Shown here: piece by piece, positions 18,401-26,013 of the stretch
How positions within the stretch are numbered: position 1 is the first letter of the stretch
How the letters are laid out: every line of letters starts with the position of its first letter
Assembly: GCA_000433915.1 (NCBI GenBank)
Contig: HF993645.1
Location: 16,129-77,572, forward strand
Length of the DNA stretch: 61,444 nucleotides
Direction of reading: 5' to 3'
From: Clostridium sp. CAG:793
Lineage (GTDB): Bacteria; Bacillota; Clostridia; TANB77; CAG-508
Position numbers and translations under genes: made by a program
The notes under the pieces: model-generated
Databases searched by the model: none
Told to the model about the DNA's origin: nothing
Seen by the model: only the letters and a program-made list of their open reading frames with translations

Positions 18401-21400
18401 TCAATAATTCTAATATCCTTAGGATAATCAGAAGTAGGATAAATATCAGGCACATCAGAAAGCATCTTAATCTTAGCAATCTGCACATCTGCATCATTTA
18501 ATACACAGTTAACAATATTCTTATATGAATCCAAGAATGCAGCCATAAAATCTCTAGTAAACAAAGATGTAGCATATTCAAGTCTTAAACTATAAACACC
18601 ATCATTAGGAGTAACCTCAAGTGAAAAATCAAACTTAGAAGTATCATTTCTAGGAATAACATATTCACTATTAAGACCTTTAAGATTAAGCTTAGGAAGC
18701 CCAGAGCTTTCATAAGTAAACATTACGTCAAATAAAGGATTTCTACTAACATCTCTAGGAATAGCAAGGTCTTTAACCAAAGCATCAAAAGGATAATCCT
18801 GATGAGCAAAAGCATTAAGGCAATTTCCTTTAACTAAACCAAGGAAATTAGAGAAAGTATTACTTGACTGAATATTCTGCTTCAAAGGAAGAGTATTAAC
18901 AAACATACCAATAACATTTTGATATCTAGCACTAGTTCTACCAGCAATAGGAGAGCCAATAGTAATATCATTTTGCATAGTATATTTATATAGAAGAATA
19001 TAGAAGCAAGAAAGCATAAACATATAAGGAGTAACATTATTCTTCTTACAGAAATCTTCAATCTGAGCCATATTATCCAATCTATCATAAATATTGCTAC
19101 CAGCAAAATTACGAGAACTTGAACGCTCGAACTGTGTAGGCATATTTAACAATGAATAGCCATTACTAAATTGAGAATTCCAATAATTTTTATCACTATC
19201 ACGTAACTGTTGATTTAATGAATAATCAATATAATCAATTCTATCATCAGCCAACTTAAGGTCAAATTCAGAATTATACAATTCACAAAGTTCTTTAGCA
19301 AATACCGATATAGAAACTGCATCACATATAATATGATGAATATCAACTTGTAGTAATGCCTTTCCATCATCAAGTTTATCAAGCTCAAGATGAATAAGAG
19401 GAGCTTTATCTAAAGAAAAAGGTTTAACAAAATCATCATTTTTGCCATCAACAATATTTAATTTAAAATCAACATGAGGCAAAAGCTTTTGCACAACATC
19501 ATTATTCTCATTAACAAAATAAGTACGAAATGCCTCATTTGAATTAATAATAGTGTTTAGCGCATATTCCAATTTCTTAGTATTAGGAACATTATCAAAC
19601 AAAATACCAAAAGGAGTATTATATACAGTAGAATCACTATCAAGAGAAGATTCATAGAAAATACCTCTTTGAGCATACGACACAGGATAACTATCCATAA
19701 TATCATGTTTCTTAATCTCAACCAAATCATCTGCTTCATCAGAATAATCTTCAGAACTTACTCTATCAATTTCACTAGCAAGTTCATGTATAGTTGGATA
19801 TTCAAATATACTATTAACAGAAATTTGAACATGAAGTTTAGTATATATATCAGATACAATTCTGATAGAACATAGAGAATCACCGCCAATATCAAAGAAA
19901 TTAGCATCAGAACTTATATCATCAAGGTTAAGAACCTTTTTCCAGATTTCCTTAACAGCATCTTCAGTAGGAGAAACAGTATCCTTAAAAGAAGCAGTAT
20001 TAACAGTAACTTCAGGCAATTTTTTTGTATCAATTTTTCCATTCAAAGTTGTATAAAAACTTTCAACAAAAACAAAATGAGAAGGAACCATATAATTTGG
20101 AAGCTCTTTAGATAAATCCTTTCTTATTCTAGCAACTGTAACATCATAATTAGTTTTTATAAAAGCACAAATGCTATCAATATTATTAACTTTTTTAATA
20201 ACACATACAGCATCGTGAATGTAACTCAAGTTGTATAATTTTTTAGTAATCTCATCAAGCTCAATACGAAGGCCGTGAAACTTAACTTGATTATCACGTC
20301 TACCAATATAAACAAGTTCGCCTTTATCATTAAGCATAGCAATATCACCAGTATGATATACGCCATTAAACTTAAACTTATTAATATATCCAATTCCGAC
20401 ACCATCACCTTGAATAACAAGCTCACCAGGTACATTAATAGGTAGAAGATTACCAATATGATTCATAATATACATCTTAACATTAAGAAAAGGTTTACCG
20501 ATAGTAATGCTAGATGGGTCAGTAATTAACTTATCAGAAGAACAAGCACAACATTCAGAAGGTCCATAACCATTGTGAATCTCAGCAGAAGTATATTTTT
20601 TAAGTTTACTAACAACTGAAGACTTCAAAGCTTCACCACCAAGTTGGATAACCTTAAGATACTGCAAGCATTCTGGATTATCCATAAGAAGGGAAACCTT
20701 AGATGGAGTCGTTACAAGGAAATCCACTTTATTGGTCTCGATAAGTTTAGAAGTTAGAGAAGGTAATTTCTGCTCATCTTCATCAGCAAGAACAACAGTT
20801 TTGCCAGAAAGAATAGCAAGATAATTCTCAACAATAAACATATCGAAAGAAACAGTACTTGTACTAATATACATATTACATCTACTTGTATTAAGTAATC
20901 TCTTAAAACTATTAATAAGATTTATAACATTAAGTCTGCTAAGCTCTACACCTTTAGGAAGGCCAGTAGAACCAGATGTATAAAGTACACAGAACCTGCT
21001 ACTATTAGGCACATTTATAGGATTAAAATGTATATCGTATTTATTAATTTCATTCAAATTAAGAGTTGGCATATTCAAATACAAATTAGTAATTACATAA
21101 GAAACATCTGCATTTTGCAACATATATTGAACTCTGTCATCAGGTAAGCTAGGGTCAATAAGCATAAAAGCAGCTCCAATCTTAAGAATACCAAGCATTG
21201 CAACATGAATGTCAAAAGAACGATTAAGCATAATACCAACAATTTCATTTTTACCAACGCCATGACTTTTTAAATAATTAGCAAGCTGATTGGATTTCTT
21301 TTCAAGCTCAGCATACGACATAGTATGACCTTTAAAAATAACAGCAGTTTTATCCTTATTTTTTCTAACTTGTTTTCTAAATAATTGAATCAAAGATTCA

Positions 21401-22749
21401 GATTTATTATAATTAAACTTTGTATTGTTATATTTATTAATAAAAGACTTCTCGGTATTAACAACAACAGGTATATCTTTAAGCTGTGGGTCACCAAGGG
21501 CAATCTTTATCATATTTAAAATTCTAGCATGAAGGTCACGAATATCTTGCTTGCTAAACTTAGAAGTTTGATAATTATAGAAAATACTAGCCTTTCCCGT
21601 ATTATCCATATCATAGAAATGAGCCTCAATCGAATTAGCAACTTGACTTCCAGTAATCCAACTAGATGAATAAGGCACATCAGCCTCATTTTTATTATCC
21701 TTAGCATTTTGATAAGAAAATACAAAATCATATAAATTCTCGCTAATATCATGAGAACGTTTAACACTCTCAAGAAGTTCTAGATAAGGATATTTCTGAT
21801 GTCTGAAAATAGCCATTTGCTTAACAGAAATAGACTTAAGATATTCAGAAAAACTTAAACTATAATCAACATCAATCTTAAAAGGTACAGTACTTACAAA
21901 CATACCAGAAGTTTGCTTCTCAATAGCATTAGTACGATTAAGCACAGGAGTACCAACTAAAGCAGAATTTGTATCATTAATATTAGCAAGATAAAGAGTA
22001 TAAATTCCCATTAAAAAAGTATAAGGGCTAAAGCCATATTTCTTACAAAAATCAAGAACACGACTATATAAACTTGCATTCAAAACAAAACTTTCTCTGC
22101 TTCCAGCAAAGTCATCTGTAGAAGAATGATCATGACTAATATAAGTCAAAGGAAATTCATCTTTAAAATCATTCTCCCAGAACTTTTTATCTTTACTATA
22201 TTTATTAGAATTTATATATTTAGTTGAGTCAATTACATAACTTGAAAATGAAGGATAATCTTCGATAGATATATCAGCATCTTTGATAAGCAAAGAATAG
22301 ATATTCATGAGTCTAGAAATAAGCAAGCCCATTGTCCAAGCATCACATACAAGATGATGAAAGATACCAATTAGACCGCCTCTTCCATTAGGAAATTTAT
22401 AAATTTGAAATTTAAATAAATCGGAATCAATAACACTAAAAGGTGTATTAAGTAACCTGTCGCATAAAGCGTCAAGTTCTTTTTGGTCACTAATAGAAAC
22501 AACATCTACAGAGAAGTGTTTGTAATCAGATATATATTGAAGAGGGCCATTATCCCCTTGAATAAAGTGACTTCTAATACTGTCCGTATGCTGTACATAC
22601 AGATTAGCCGTTTTCTCTAAAATTTCTGAATCAATCTTTTGTTCAATGTTTATATAACCGCCAATGTGATTAACTGAACTATTTGGAAAAAACATCTCAG
22701 TATTCCAAATATTTTTTTGCTGGTCGGTTAAAATCAAGTAGTTTTGCAT
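15469..22749 (-). CDS. Two-module NRPS, C-A-T-C-A-T-R, with terminal reductase
   Basis: A 2426-aa cytosolic peptide synthetase. C1 has HHLVCDA (about 133). A1 has YTSGSTGLPKG (about 589) and NGKID. T1 has FFDIGGDSL (about 954). C2 has HHIICDA (about 1138). A2 has YTSGSTGKPKG (about 1598) and NGKID. T2 is at about 1973. The thioester reductase has GATGFLG (about 2058) and YVRSKFEAEK (about 2226). Reductive release would give a peptide aldehyde, as in gut clostridial NRPSs that make dipeptide aldehydes and pyrazinones. The start at 22749 has GGGAGG upstream, whereas an earlier in-frame ATG at 22806 lacks one. No phosphopantetheinyl transferase is in the window. Confidence 0.93.
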   Translation of the reverse strand: MQNYLILTDQQKNIWNTEMFFPNSSVNHIGGYINIEQKIDSEILEKTANLYVQHTDSIRSHFIQGDNGPLQYISDYKHFSVDVVSISDQKELDALCDRLLNTPFSVIDSDLFKFQIYKFPNGRGGLIGIFHHLVCDAWTMGLLISRLMNIYSLLIKDADISIEDYPSFSSYVIDSTKYINSNKYSKDKKFWENDFKDEFPLTYISHDHSSTDDFAGSRESFVLNASLYSRVLDFCKKYGFSPYTFLMGIYTLYLANINDTNSALVGTPVLNRTNAIEKQTSGMFVSTVPFKIDVDYSLSFSEYLKSISVKQMAIFRHQKYPYLELLESVKRSHDISENLYDFVFSYQNAKDNKNEADVPYSSSWITGSQVANSIEAHFYDMDNTGKASIFYNYQTSKFSKQDIRDLHARILNMIKIALGDPQLKDIPVVVNTEKSFINKYNNTKFNYNKSESLIQLFRKQVRKNKDKTAVIFKGHTMSYAELEKKSNQLANYLKSHGVGKNEIVGIMLNRSFDIHVAMLGILKIGAAFMLIDPSLPDDRVQYMLQNADVSYVITNLYLNMPTLNLNEINKYDIHFNPINVPNSSRFCVLYTSGSTGLPKGVELSRLNVINLINSFKRLLNTSRCNMYISTSTVSFDMFIVENYLAILSGKTVVLADEDEQKLPSLTSKLIETNKVDFLVTTPSKVSLLMDNPECLQYLKVIQLGGEALKSSVVSKLKKYTSAEIHNGYGPSECCACSSDKLITDPSSITIGKPFLNVKMYIMNHIGNLLPINVPGELVIQGDGVGIGYINKFKFNGVYHTGDIAMLNDKGELVYIGRRDNQVKFHGLRIELDEITKKLYNLSYIHDAVCVIKKVNNIDSICAFIKTNYDVTVARIRKDLSKELPNYMVPSHFVFVESFYTTLNGKIDTKKLPEVTVNTASFKDTVSPTEDAVKEIWKKVLNLDDISSDANFFDIGGDSLCSIRIVSDIYTKLHVQISVNSIFEYPTIHELASEIDRVSSEDYSDEADDLVEIKKHDIMDSYPVSYAQRGIFYESSLDSDSTVYNTPFGILFDNVPNTKKLEYALNTIINSNEAFRTYFVNENNDVVQKLLPHVDFKLNIVDGKNDDFVKPFSLDKAPLIHLELDKLDDGKALLQVDIHHIICDAVSISVFAKELCELYNSEFDLKLADDRIDYIDYSLNQQLRDSDKNYWNSQFSNGYSLLNMPTQFERSSSRNFAGSNIYDRLDNMAQIEDFCKKNNVTPYMFMLSCFYILLYKYTMQNDITIGSPIAGRTSARYQNVIGMFVNTLPLKQNIQSSNTFSNFLGLVKGNCLNAFAHQDYPFDALVKDLAIPRDVSRNPLFDVMFTYESSGLPKLNLKGLNSEYVIPRNDTSKFDFSLEVTPNDGVYSLRLEYATSLFTRDFMAAFLDSYKNIVNCVLNDADVQIAKIKMLSDVPDIYPTSDYPKDIRIIDLFEKQVLQTPDNVALVCDRVSYTYKELDDKVNRLANTIKNMPVYKDKILTNKYRVIGIMMNRHAELIISMLAILKVGAGYLPLDPTYPDDRVKYILEDSRVDLVLTEQELKDRIPVSSLVVDDSAYGDYESFDTECLPEDVGYMIYTSGSTGKPKGVLLKQSSVINFIYAMCDRMPLKDKCVVSITTMCFDIFVFESILPLCTGMKVVLANNDEQNNPINLNKLCMENGAEIIQTTPSKFKFLMSDTNSLDYIKNMKIISLAGEPFPLDLFKNIRKVSNARVYNMYGPTETTVGSTLKELTDSDTKVTIGTPLENTKILVLDNDMNQVPIGVPGNLYIGGAGVAIGYINKPELTAGRFIDYDGRRIYNSGDIVKILPNMELDCLGRSDFQVKIHGLRIELLEIENLIRGYKDITDVVVTVKNFQDRDMLCAYYTANSQISISLLKHYLQQLLPTYMVPVYLVQIKSFSYTPNGKIDRKVLPAPKYTEREIVAPRSKLEKDMLTLWKSILSIEKISIYDNFFDIGGDSLCALKLQLELMKAGYNVNYGDIFKHNTIAELASFISGEDASVKLPTYNQRDFRKINSFIRKNSTFFSMKLRKRNLKNVLLVGATGFLGIHVLAELLKNDDIKIYCIIRENSSTSPENKLKNKFKYYFGSDLSNLFGTRLFVFNGDISEDNFKLSNEQYDFLGNNISTVINCAAIVKHYGDYQLFEKVNVTGVKNIITFCEKYDKEFCQTSTISVSGNTMTSLPSSFNPNRSVNFGENKLFINQTLDNVYVRSKFEAEKIILEEIASQRLKGIIFRIGNITNRFSDGKFQENYEDNAFLNRLKAFLTLKMCPSSLLNNYAEFSPVDKVAEAIVTAMQYYTYPTSILHIYNSKHLYISDLFNILEQLGLNVTIVDDNTFKTVLKKWLYDNNKADKIKVLLNDLDKDNKLVYKTNLHITNDFTLKFLNKIGFDWPDIDKDYIEKILKNINEM

Positions 22750-22840
22750 AAAACAAAGGCCTCCCAATGGAAAAATTAAATTGTCAAAATTAATTATTAT
22801 CAGCATGAAAAAAGCTAATAATAAACATCATATACTATGT

Positions 22841-22869
22841 ATTATACTAAAAAAAAGGCAAAAAATCAA
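22841..22869 (-). promoter_or_regulatory. Promoter of the NRPS gene
   Basis: On the minus strand TTGATT and TATAAT are 17 bases apart, leaving a leader of roughly 85 bases before the NRPS start at 22749. Confidence 0.75.
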
Positions 22870-23131
22870 CCAAAAAGGCAAAAAAATAGTCGAAAAATGT
22901 CATAATTTGTAATATAAAACATCAAAACTGATAAAAAAACAAAAATTCTGCTCCAACACAAGGAATGGGACAGATGGGAGAACCACCATCAAATAATGGA
23001 AGTCAAACCTAAATTATAATATTTTTTATTAAAAAAATCAATAAAAAAATGAAAATAGTATGTACATGGAAAAATCGTAGTAAAGTTTACGAAAAAAAGT
23101 TAAAAAAGTTAAAAAAAATAACGGAAAAGTA
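22870..23131. other. AT-rich intergenic stretch with a short coding-like relic
   Basis: Mostly A/T-rich spacer between the divergent NRPS and 91-aa genes. One island at about 22951-23012 is richer in G and C, and in one plus-strand frame ends in MGQMGEPPSNNGSQT and a stop. It has no convincing ribosome site and looks like the 3' remnant of a lost gene. Confidence 0.4.
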
Positions 23132-23160
23132 TTGACTATATCTGGAAGAAATTATATAAT
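23132..23160 (+). promoter_or_regulatory. Promoter for the 91-aa orphan gene
   Basis: TTGACT, 17 bases, TATAAT. Confidence 0.88.
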
Positions 23161-23203
23161 AGCGTCGAAAAATAGTTATGTTCATAACAGAAAGGAGCGC
23201 TAT
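23159..23203 (+). promoter_or_regulatory. Nested inverted repeats in the leader of the 91-aa gene
   Basis: ATAGCG (23159) pairs with CGCTAT (23198), enclosing GTTATG TT CATAAC (23175-23188). The AAAGGAG ribosome site lies inside the outer repeat, so folding or protein binding could block translation. The function is inferred. Confidence 0.5.
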
Positions 23204-23207
23204 AGAT

Positions 23208-23483
23208 ATGTCAGAAGACAATGAAGAAATCCAAAACGGAACAGAAGAAGAATACGCTGAATACTGGACAAATAAAGGTGCTTTAAAAGCAATGAATACA
23301 CCAGAATACCAAAAGATTAGCAAAGAAAAAGAACGAAGATTCAAAATGATAGTAGAAATGACTATTCCATGGCAACGAAAACTCATGTCAGAGATAATCG
23401 ACGAAATAAAAAGTATGGAAAATGCACGCTCATCTATAGAAATGGACAATACATTAAAACTAATATATAATGAACAAAAATAA
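23208..23483 (+). CDS. Unknown 91-aa acidic/helical protein
   Basis: I do not recognise this family. The start at 23208 is chosen because AAAGGAG lies 10 bases upstream, while the earlier ATG at 23178 lies inside the leader repeat. The protein begins with an acidic segment (MSEDNEEIQNGTEEEYAEY), has a basic middle (KISKEKERRFK) and a helical C-terminal half with no membrane segment or Cys. It has its own near-consensus promoter and a strong terminator, so it is probably a well-expressed single gene. It lies divergent to the NRPS. Confidence 0.7.
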   Translation: MSEDNEEIQNGTEEEYAEYWTNKGALKAMNTPEYQKISKEKERRFKMIVEMTIPWQRKLMSEIIDEIKSMENARSSIEMDNTLKLIYNEQK

Positions 23484-23512
23484 ATAAACTTAGAAACTTA
23501 GTAAGATTATAG

Positions 23513-23553
23513 AAAATAGCATAACACTGATTAACAGGTGCTATGCTATTTTA
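23513..23553 (+). terminator. Terminator of the 91-aa gene
   Basis: AAAATAGCATA / TATGCTATTTT perfect 11-bp stem with inner pairing in the loop. Confidence 0.8.
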
Positions 23554-23619
23554 GTATACTAATAACAAAAAATAATTAGTTGATAGAGTTGGTCTCGTAG
23601 CTGACTTTATTTTTTGCAT

Positions 23620-23650
23620 AAAAAAATATGTGTACTCGCAGATACACATA
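23620..23650 (-). terminator. Terminator downstream of tRNA-Arg (ACG)
   Basis: TATGTGTA / TACACATA stem. On the minus strand it is followed by ATTTTTTTATG, a good T tail, about 95 bases past the tRNA. Confidence 0.75.
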
Positions 23651-23744
23651 CTTCATTAACTTATTCACTGTGATTATAACAAGTTTTTTAACTTACTCGG
23701 CAAAACCACGTTTGTGGATTTGTCATTTCAAACACATAAATAAA

Positions 23745-23821
23745 TGGTGCGATTGAAGGGACTCGAACCCCCAACCTTTTGGTTCGTAGCCAAATGCTCA
23801 ATCCAATTAAGCTACAATCGC
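23745..23821 (-). tRNA. tRNA-Arg (ACG)
   Basis: A 77-base cloverleaf. Acceptor GCGATTG / CAATCGC, anticodon loop CTACGAA (ACG) and encoded CCA. Confidence 0.95.
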
Positions 23822-23866
23822 ATATCCATAATCTATTATACTAGCAAAATAATAAAAATTCAACCC

Positions 23867-24469
23867 CTATTTAACAACAATTCCTAATAATTTAGAAATA
23901 TCTACTGCTTGCTCCATATTAAATACAGCTCCAGAAAGCAAATTTTTATCAACAACAAACCCATCAATGCACGAATCAGAAAAATCAATTCCACGCAAAT
24001 TAGAGCCGAAAAGATTTGATTCAGTAAGATTACATTCAGAAAAACTAAGTTTATGAAACTTTACAGAAGTAAAATTAGAATCATCTAATTTGCAATTAAT
24101 AAAATCAGTATTGCGAATCAAAGATAAATTAAAATTAGCATAACTACCAATACAATCTCTGAAAGTAACGCCAAGAAAAGAACAGGCAATAAAATTAATA
24201 CCAATAAATTGACAATCAATAAAAGTGCAATCAACAAAACTAGCATTTTCAAAATTGCAATTAGATAAAACACAATTCTCAAACTTAGACTTAGAAAAAC
24301 TGCAACCAGAAAAATTACTCTCAGACAAATTACAGCCTTTAAATAAACAACTCTTAAACTCTATAGTATTATTAGAACAATCAATTAAGTCACTAACATT
24401 TGCAAAATCCTTACCAACAACATCATCGTTACTGCTTAAACATTGGCTAATAAAATCAAAATTATTCAT
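23867..24469 (-). CDS. Pentapeptide-repeat protein (Qnr/McbG-like)
   Basis: A 200-aa protein made almost wholly of A(N/D)LxX-type five-residue repeats from about residue 35 to 170, for example FKGCNLSESNFSGCSFSKSK and FENCVLSNCNFENASF. Such right-handed beta-helices mimic DNA. Members near this length (Qnr, McbG) protect gyrase, but many genomic copies have no proven role. Cys is unusually common at the repeat i-2 position. There is no signal peptide. AAAGG precedes ATG. Gyrase protection is inference. Confidence 0.82.
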   Translation of the reverse strand: MNNFDFISQCLSSNDDVVGKDFANVSDLIDCSNNTIEFKSCLFKGCNLSESNFSGCSFSKSKFENCVLSNCNFENASFVDCTFIDCQFIGINFIACSFLGVTFRDCIGSYANFNLSLIRNTDFINCKLDDSNFTSVKFHKLSFSECNLTESNLFGSNLRGIDFSDSCIDGFVVDKNLLSGAVFNMEQAVDISKLLGIVVK

Positions 24470-24536
24470 AGTAGAAAAACCTTTCTAAAAATATATACAA
24501 ATTATAACATAATCAATCAACAAAATCATCAAAATA

Positions 24537-24566
24537 TTGAATTATATCACAATAATATGATATACT
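24537..24566 (+). promoter_or_regulatory. Promoter for the small envelope protein pair
   Basis: TTGAAT, 18 bases, TATACT with an extended TG. Confidence 0.6.
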
Positions 24567-24624
24567 AACACTACAATATAATAAAATAGCAAAAGTAAAC
24601 ATAAGAACAAAGGAGATATAATTT

Positions 24625-25089
24625 ATGAAAAAAAATAAAAAAGTAATTATAATTTTATCAATATTAATAATCATTATAATTCTAATTCTAATTATTGCAG
24701 GGATAATCTTCTTTAGAAGCAAAACAAACAATACAAGCGAAAATACAACAATAGTAGAAAAATATGATGTAATCTATGAAGGTGGATTAAAAGTAAACAC
24801 GAGCGAAGAAGTTGCTAAATCAAAGAAATTCAATACATTAGACATAAGCAATGCACGTTTATCATGCAGAAATGGACTAAGCACATTAATTGCAGATATA
24901 ACAAATAATACAAATGAAGCCACAGAAGGACAAACTGCGAATATTGAGATACTAGATGAAAACAATAATGTAATAGAGACAATTGCAGCAGAGATCTTAC
25001 CATTAAAACCAGGAAAAACAACACAACTTAATGTAAATATAACAACAGACATAGCAGGAGCCTATGATTTTAGAATAACAAAAAAATAA
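24625..25089 (+). CDS. Membrane-anchored FxLYD-like protein
   Basis: A 154-aa protein with one N-terminal membrane helix (about residues 7-29) and an external beta-rich domain. The latter reads like FxLYD domains: SCRNGLSTLIADITNNTN, then IEILDENNNVIET and LKPGKTTQLNVNI. These domains occur on lipoproteins and secreted proteins of Gram-positive bacteria, with no defined enzyme activity. AAAGGAG precedes ATG. It is followed after 17 bases by another single-span protein, so the two are probably co-transcribed. Confidence 0.65.
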   Translation: MKKNKKVIIILSILIIIIILILIIAGIIFFRSKTNNTSENTTIVEKYDVIYEGGLKVNTSEEVAKSKKFNTLDISNARLSCRNGLSTLIADITNNTNEATEGQTANIEILDENNNVIETIAAEILPLKPGKTTQLNVNITTDIAGAYDFRITKK

Positions 25090-25106
25090 AAAAAGGGAGC
25101 AAATAC

Positions 25107-25949
25107 GTGAAAAAAGAACAAGAAATAATTGACAAAAATCAAGCAATAGAAACAATAAAGCCAATATTTGAGAAATATAACAGCTTTTCAAAAGACCATG
25201 GAATACTAAAAAGCGAATTATCAGAAGAAATAAATGAAGAAAATAAAAAGCAATTTCAAGAACTTTTAAACCATGGAATCATAAAAAAAGCAAAAGGAAA
25301 ATTTTATTATGATCAGTTAGTGGAAGGAATTCCATGGAATAAGAAAAAAAGCAATAAAAAGATGAAAATAATATTAACAGCAATTATAAGTTTAATAATC
25401 ATAATTGCAATAGCAATAGCAGTAGCAATAATATTTGCAAAAAAATCTAATAAGGAAGTAACTGATGGAACACTAAAATTCAAAATCAATACATCATGGA
25501 CACAATATACTAACATGTATAATGGTGGATGGAACTACTATAAATACATAAATACAAAACCGGTAAAAGACGGCAATACGATAGAAAACAACGATTATAG
25601 CCATGAACCAGCATATATATCAATAGGGTATCAGCAACTTGAAAGTAGAGACAAAAAAAGCATTGAAGAAAGAAAACAAGACGTAACAGACTCGATAGAC
25701 AAATTACAAGATAAGCCAAACGAAAGCAGTGTAGAAACAGACAAAACAGCCAAAGAATATGATGTAATAAAGATAAAAATAAAATACAACGAAGATCCTC
25801 AAACCGTAGAATATCTATATTATATATACACATCTGATTATGTAATAAGTATAGATGCATACTCATATACATTCCAAGATGAAGAAACTTTACAAAATAA
25901 TATAGAGAATATAACGAACTCTATTGAAGTAAATGCAGAAAATAAATAA
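25107..25949 (+). CDS. Single-span membrane protein, family not recognised
   Basis: A 280-aa protein starting at GTG after AAAGGGAG. Residues 1-75 are cytosolic and helical, with a small winged-helix feel (ELLNHGIIKKAKGKFYY). Residues about 87-110 form a membrane helix (IILTAIISLIIIIAIAIAVA). The outer part (115-280) is rich in Tyr, Asn and Thr, and resembles the stress-protein-like domains seen on clostridial surface proteins (TLKFKINTSWTQY, EYLYYIYTSDYVISIDAYS). I cannot assign a function. Confidence 0.65.
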   Translation: MKKEQEIIDKNQAIETIKPIFEKYNSFSKDHGILKSELSEEINEENKKQFQELLNHGIIKKAKGKFYYDQLVEGIPWNKKKSNKKMKIILTAIISLIIIIAIAIAVAIIFAKKSNKEVTDGTLKFKINTSWTQYTNMYNGGWNYYKYINTKPVKDGNTIENNDYSHEPAYISIGYQQLESRDKKSIEERKQDVTDSIDKLQDKPNESSVETDKTAKEYDVIKIKIKYNEDPQTVEYLYYIYTSDYVISIDAYSYTFQDEETLQNNIENITNSIEVNAENK

Positions 25950-26013
25950 AAGTCATTAAAAAGTCACTTATACAATATATAATATAAAGAATAAAAAGCT
26001 CGGAGGAATAAAA

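Noticed and set aside
12449..23483. The NRPS region as part of a mobile element
   Set aside because: No integrase, repeats or tRNA junction flank it, and its codon use follows the backbone minus-strand pattern.
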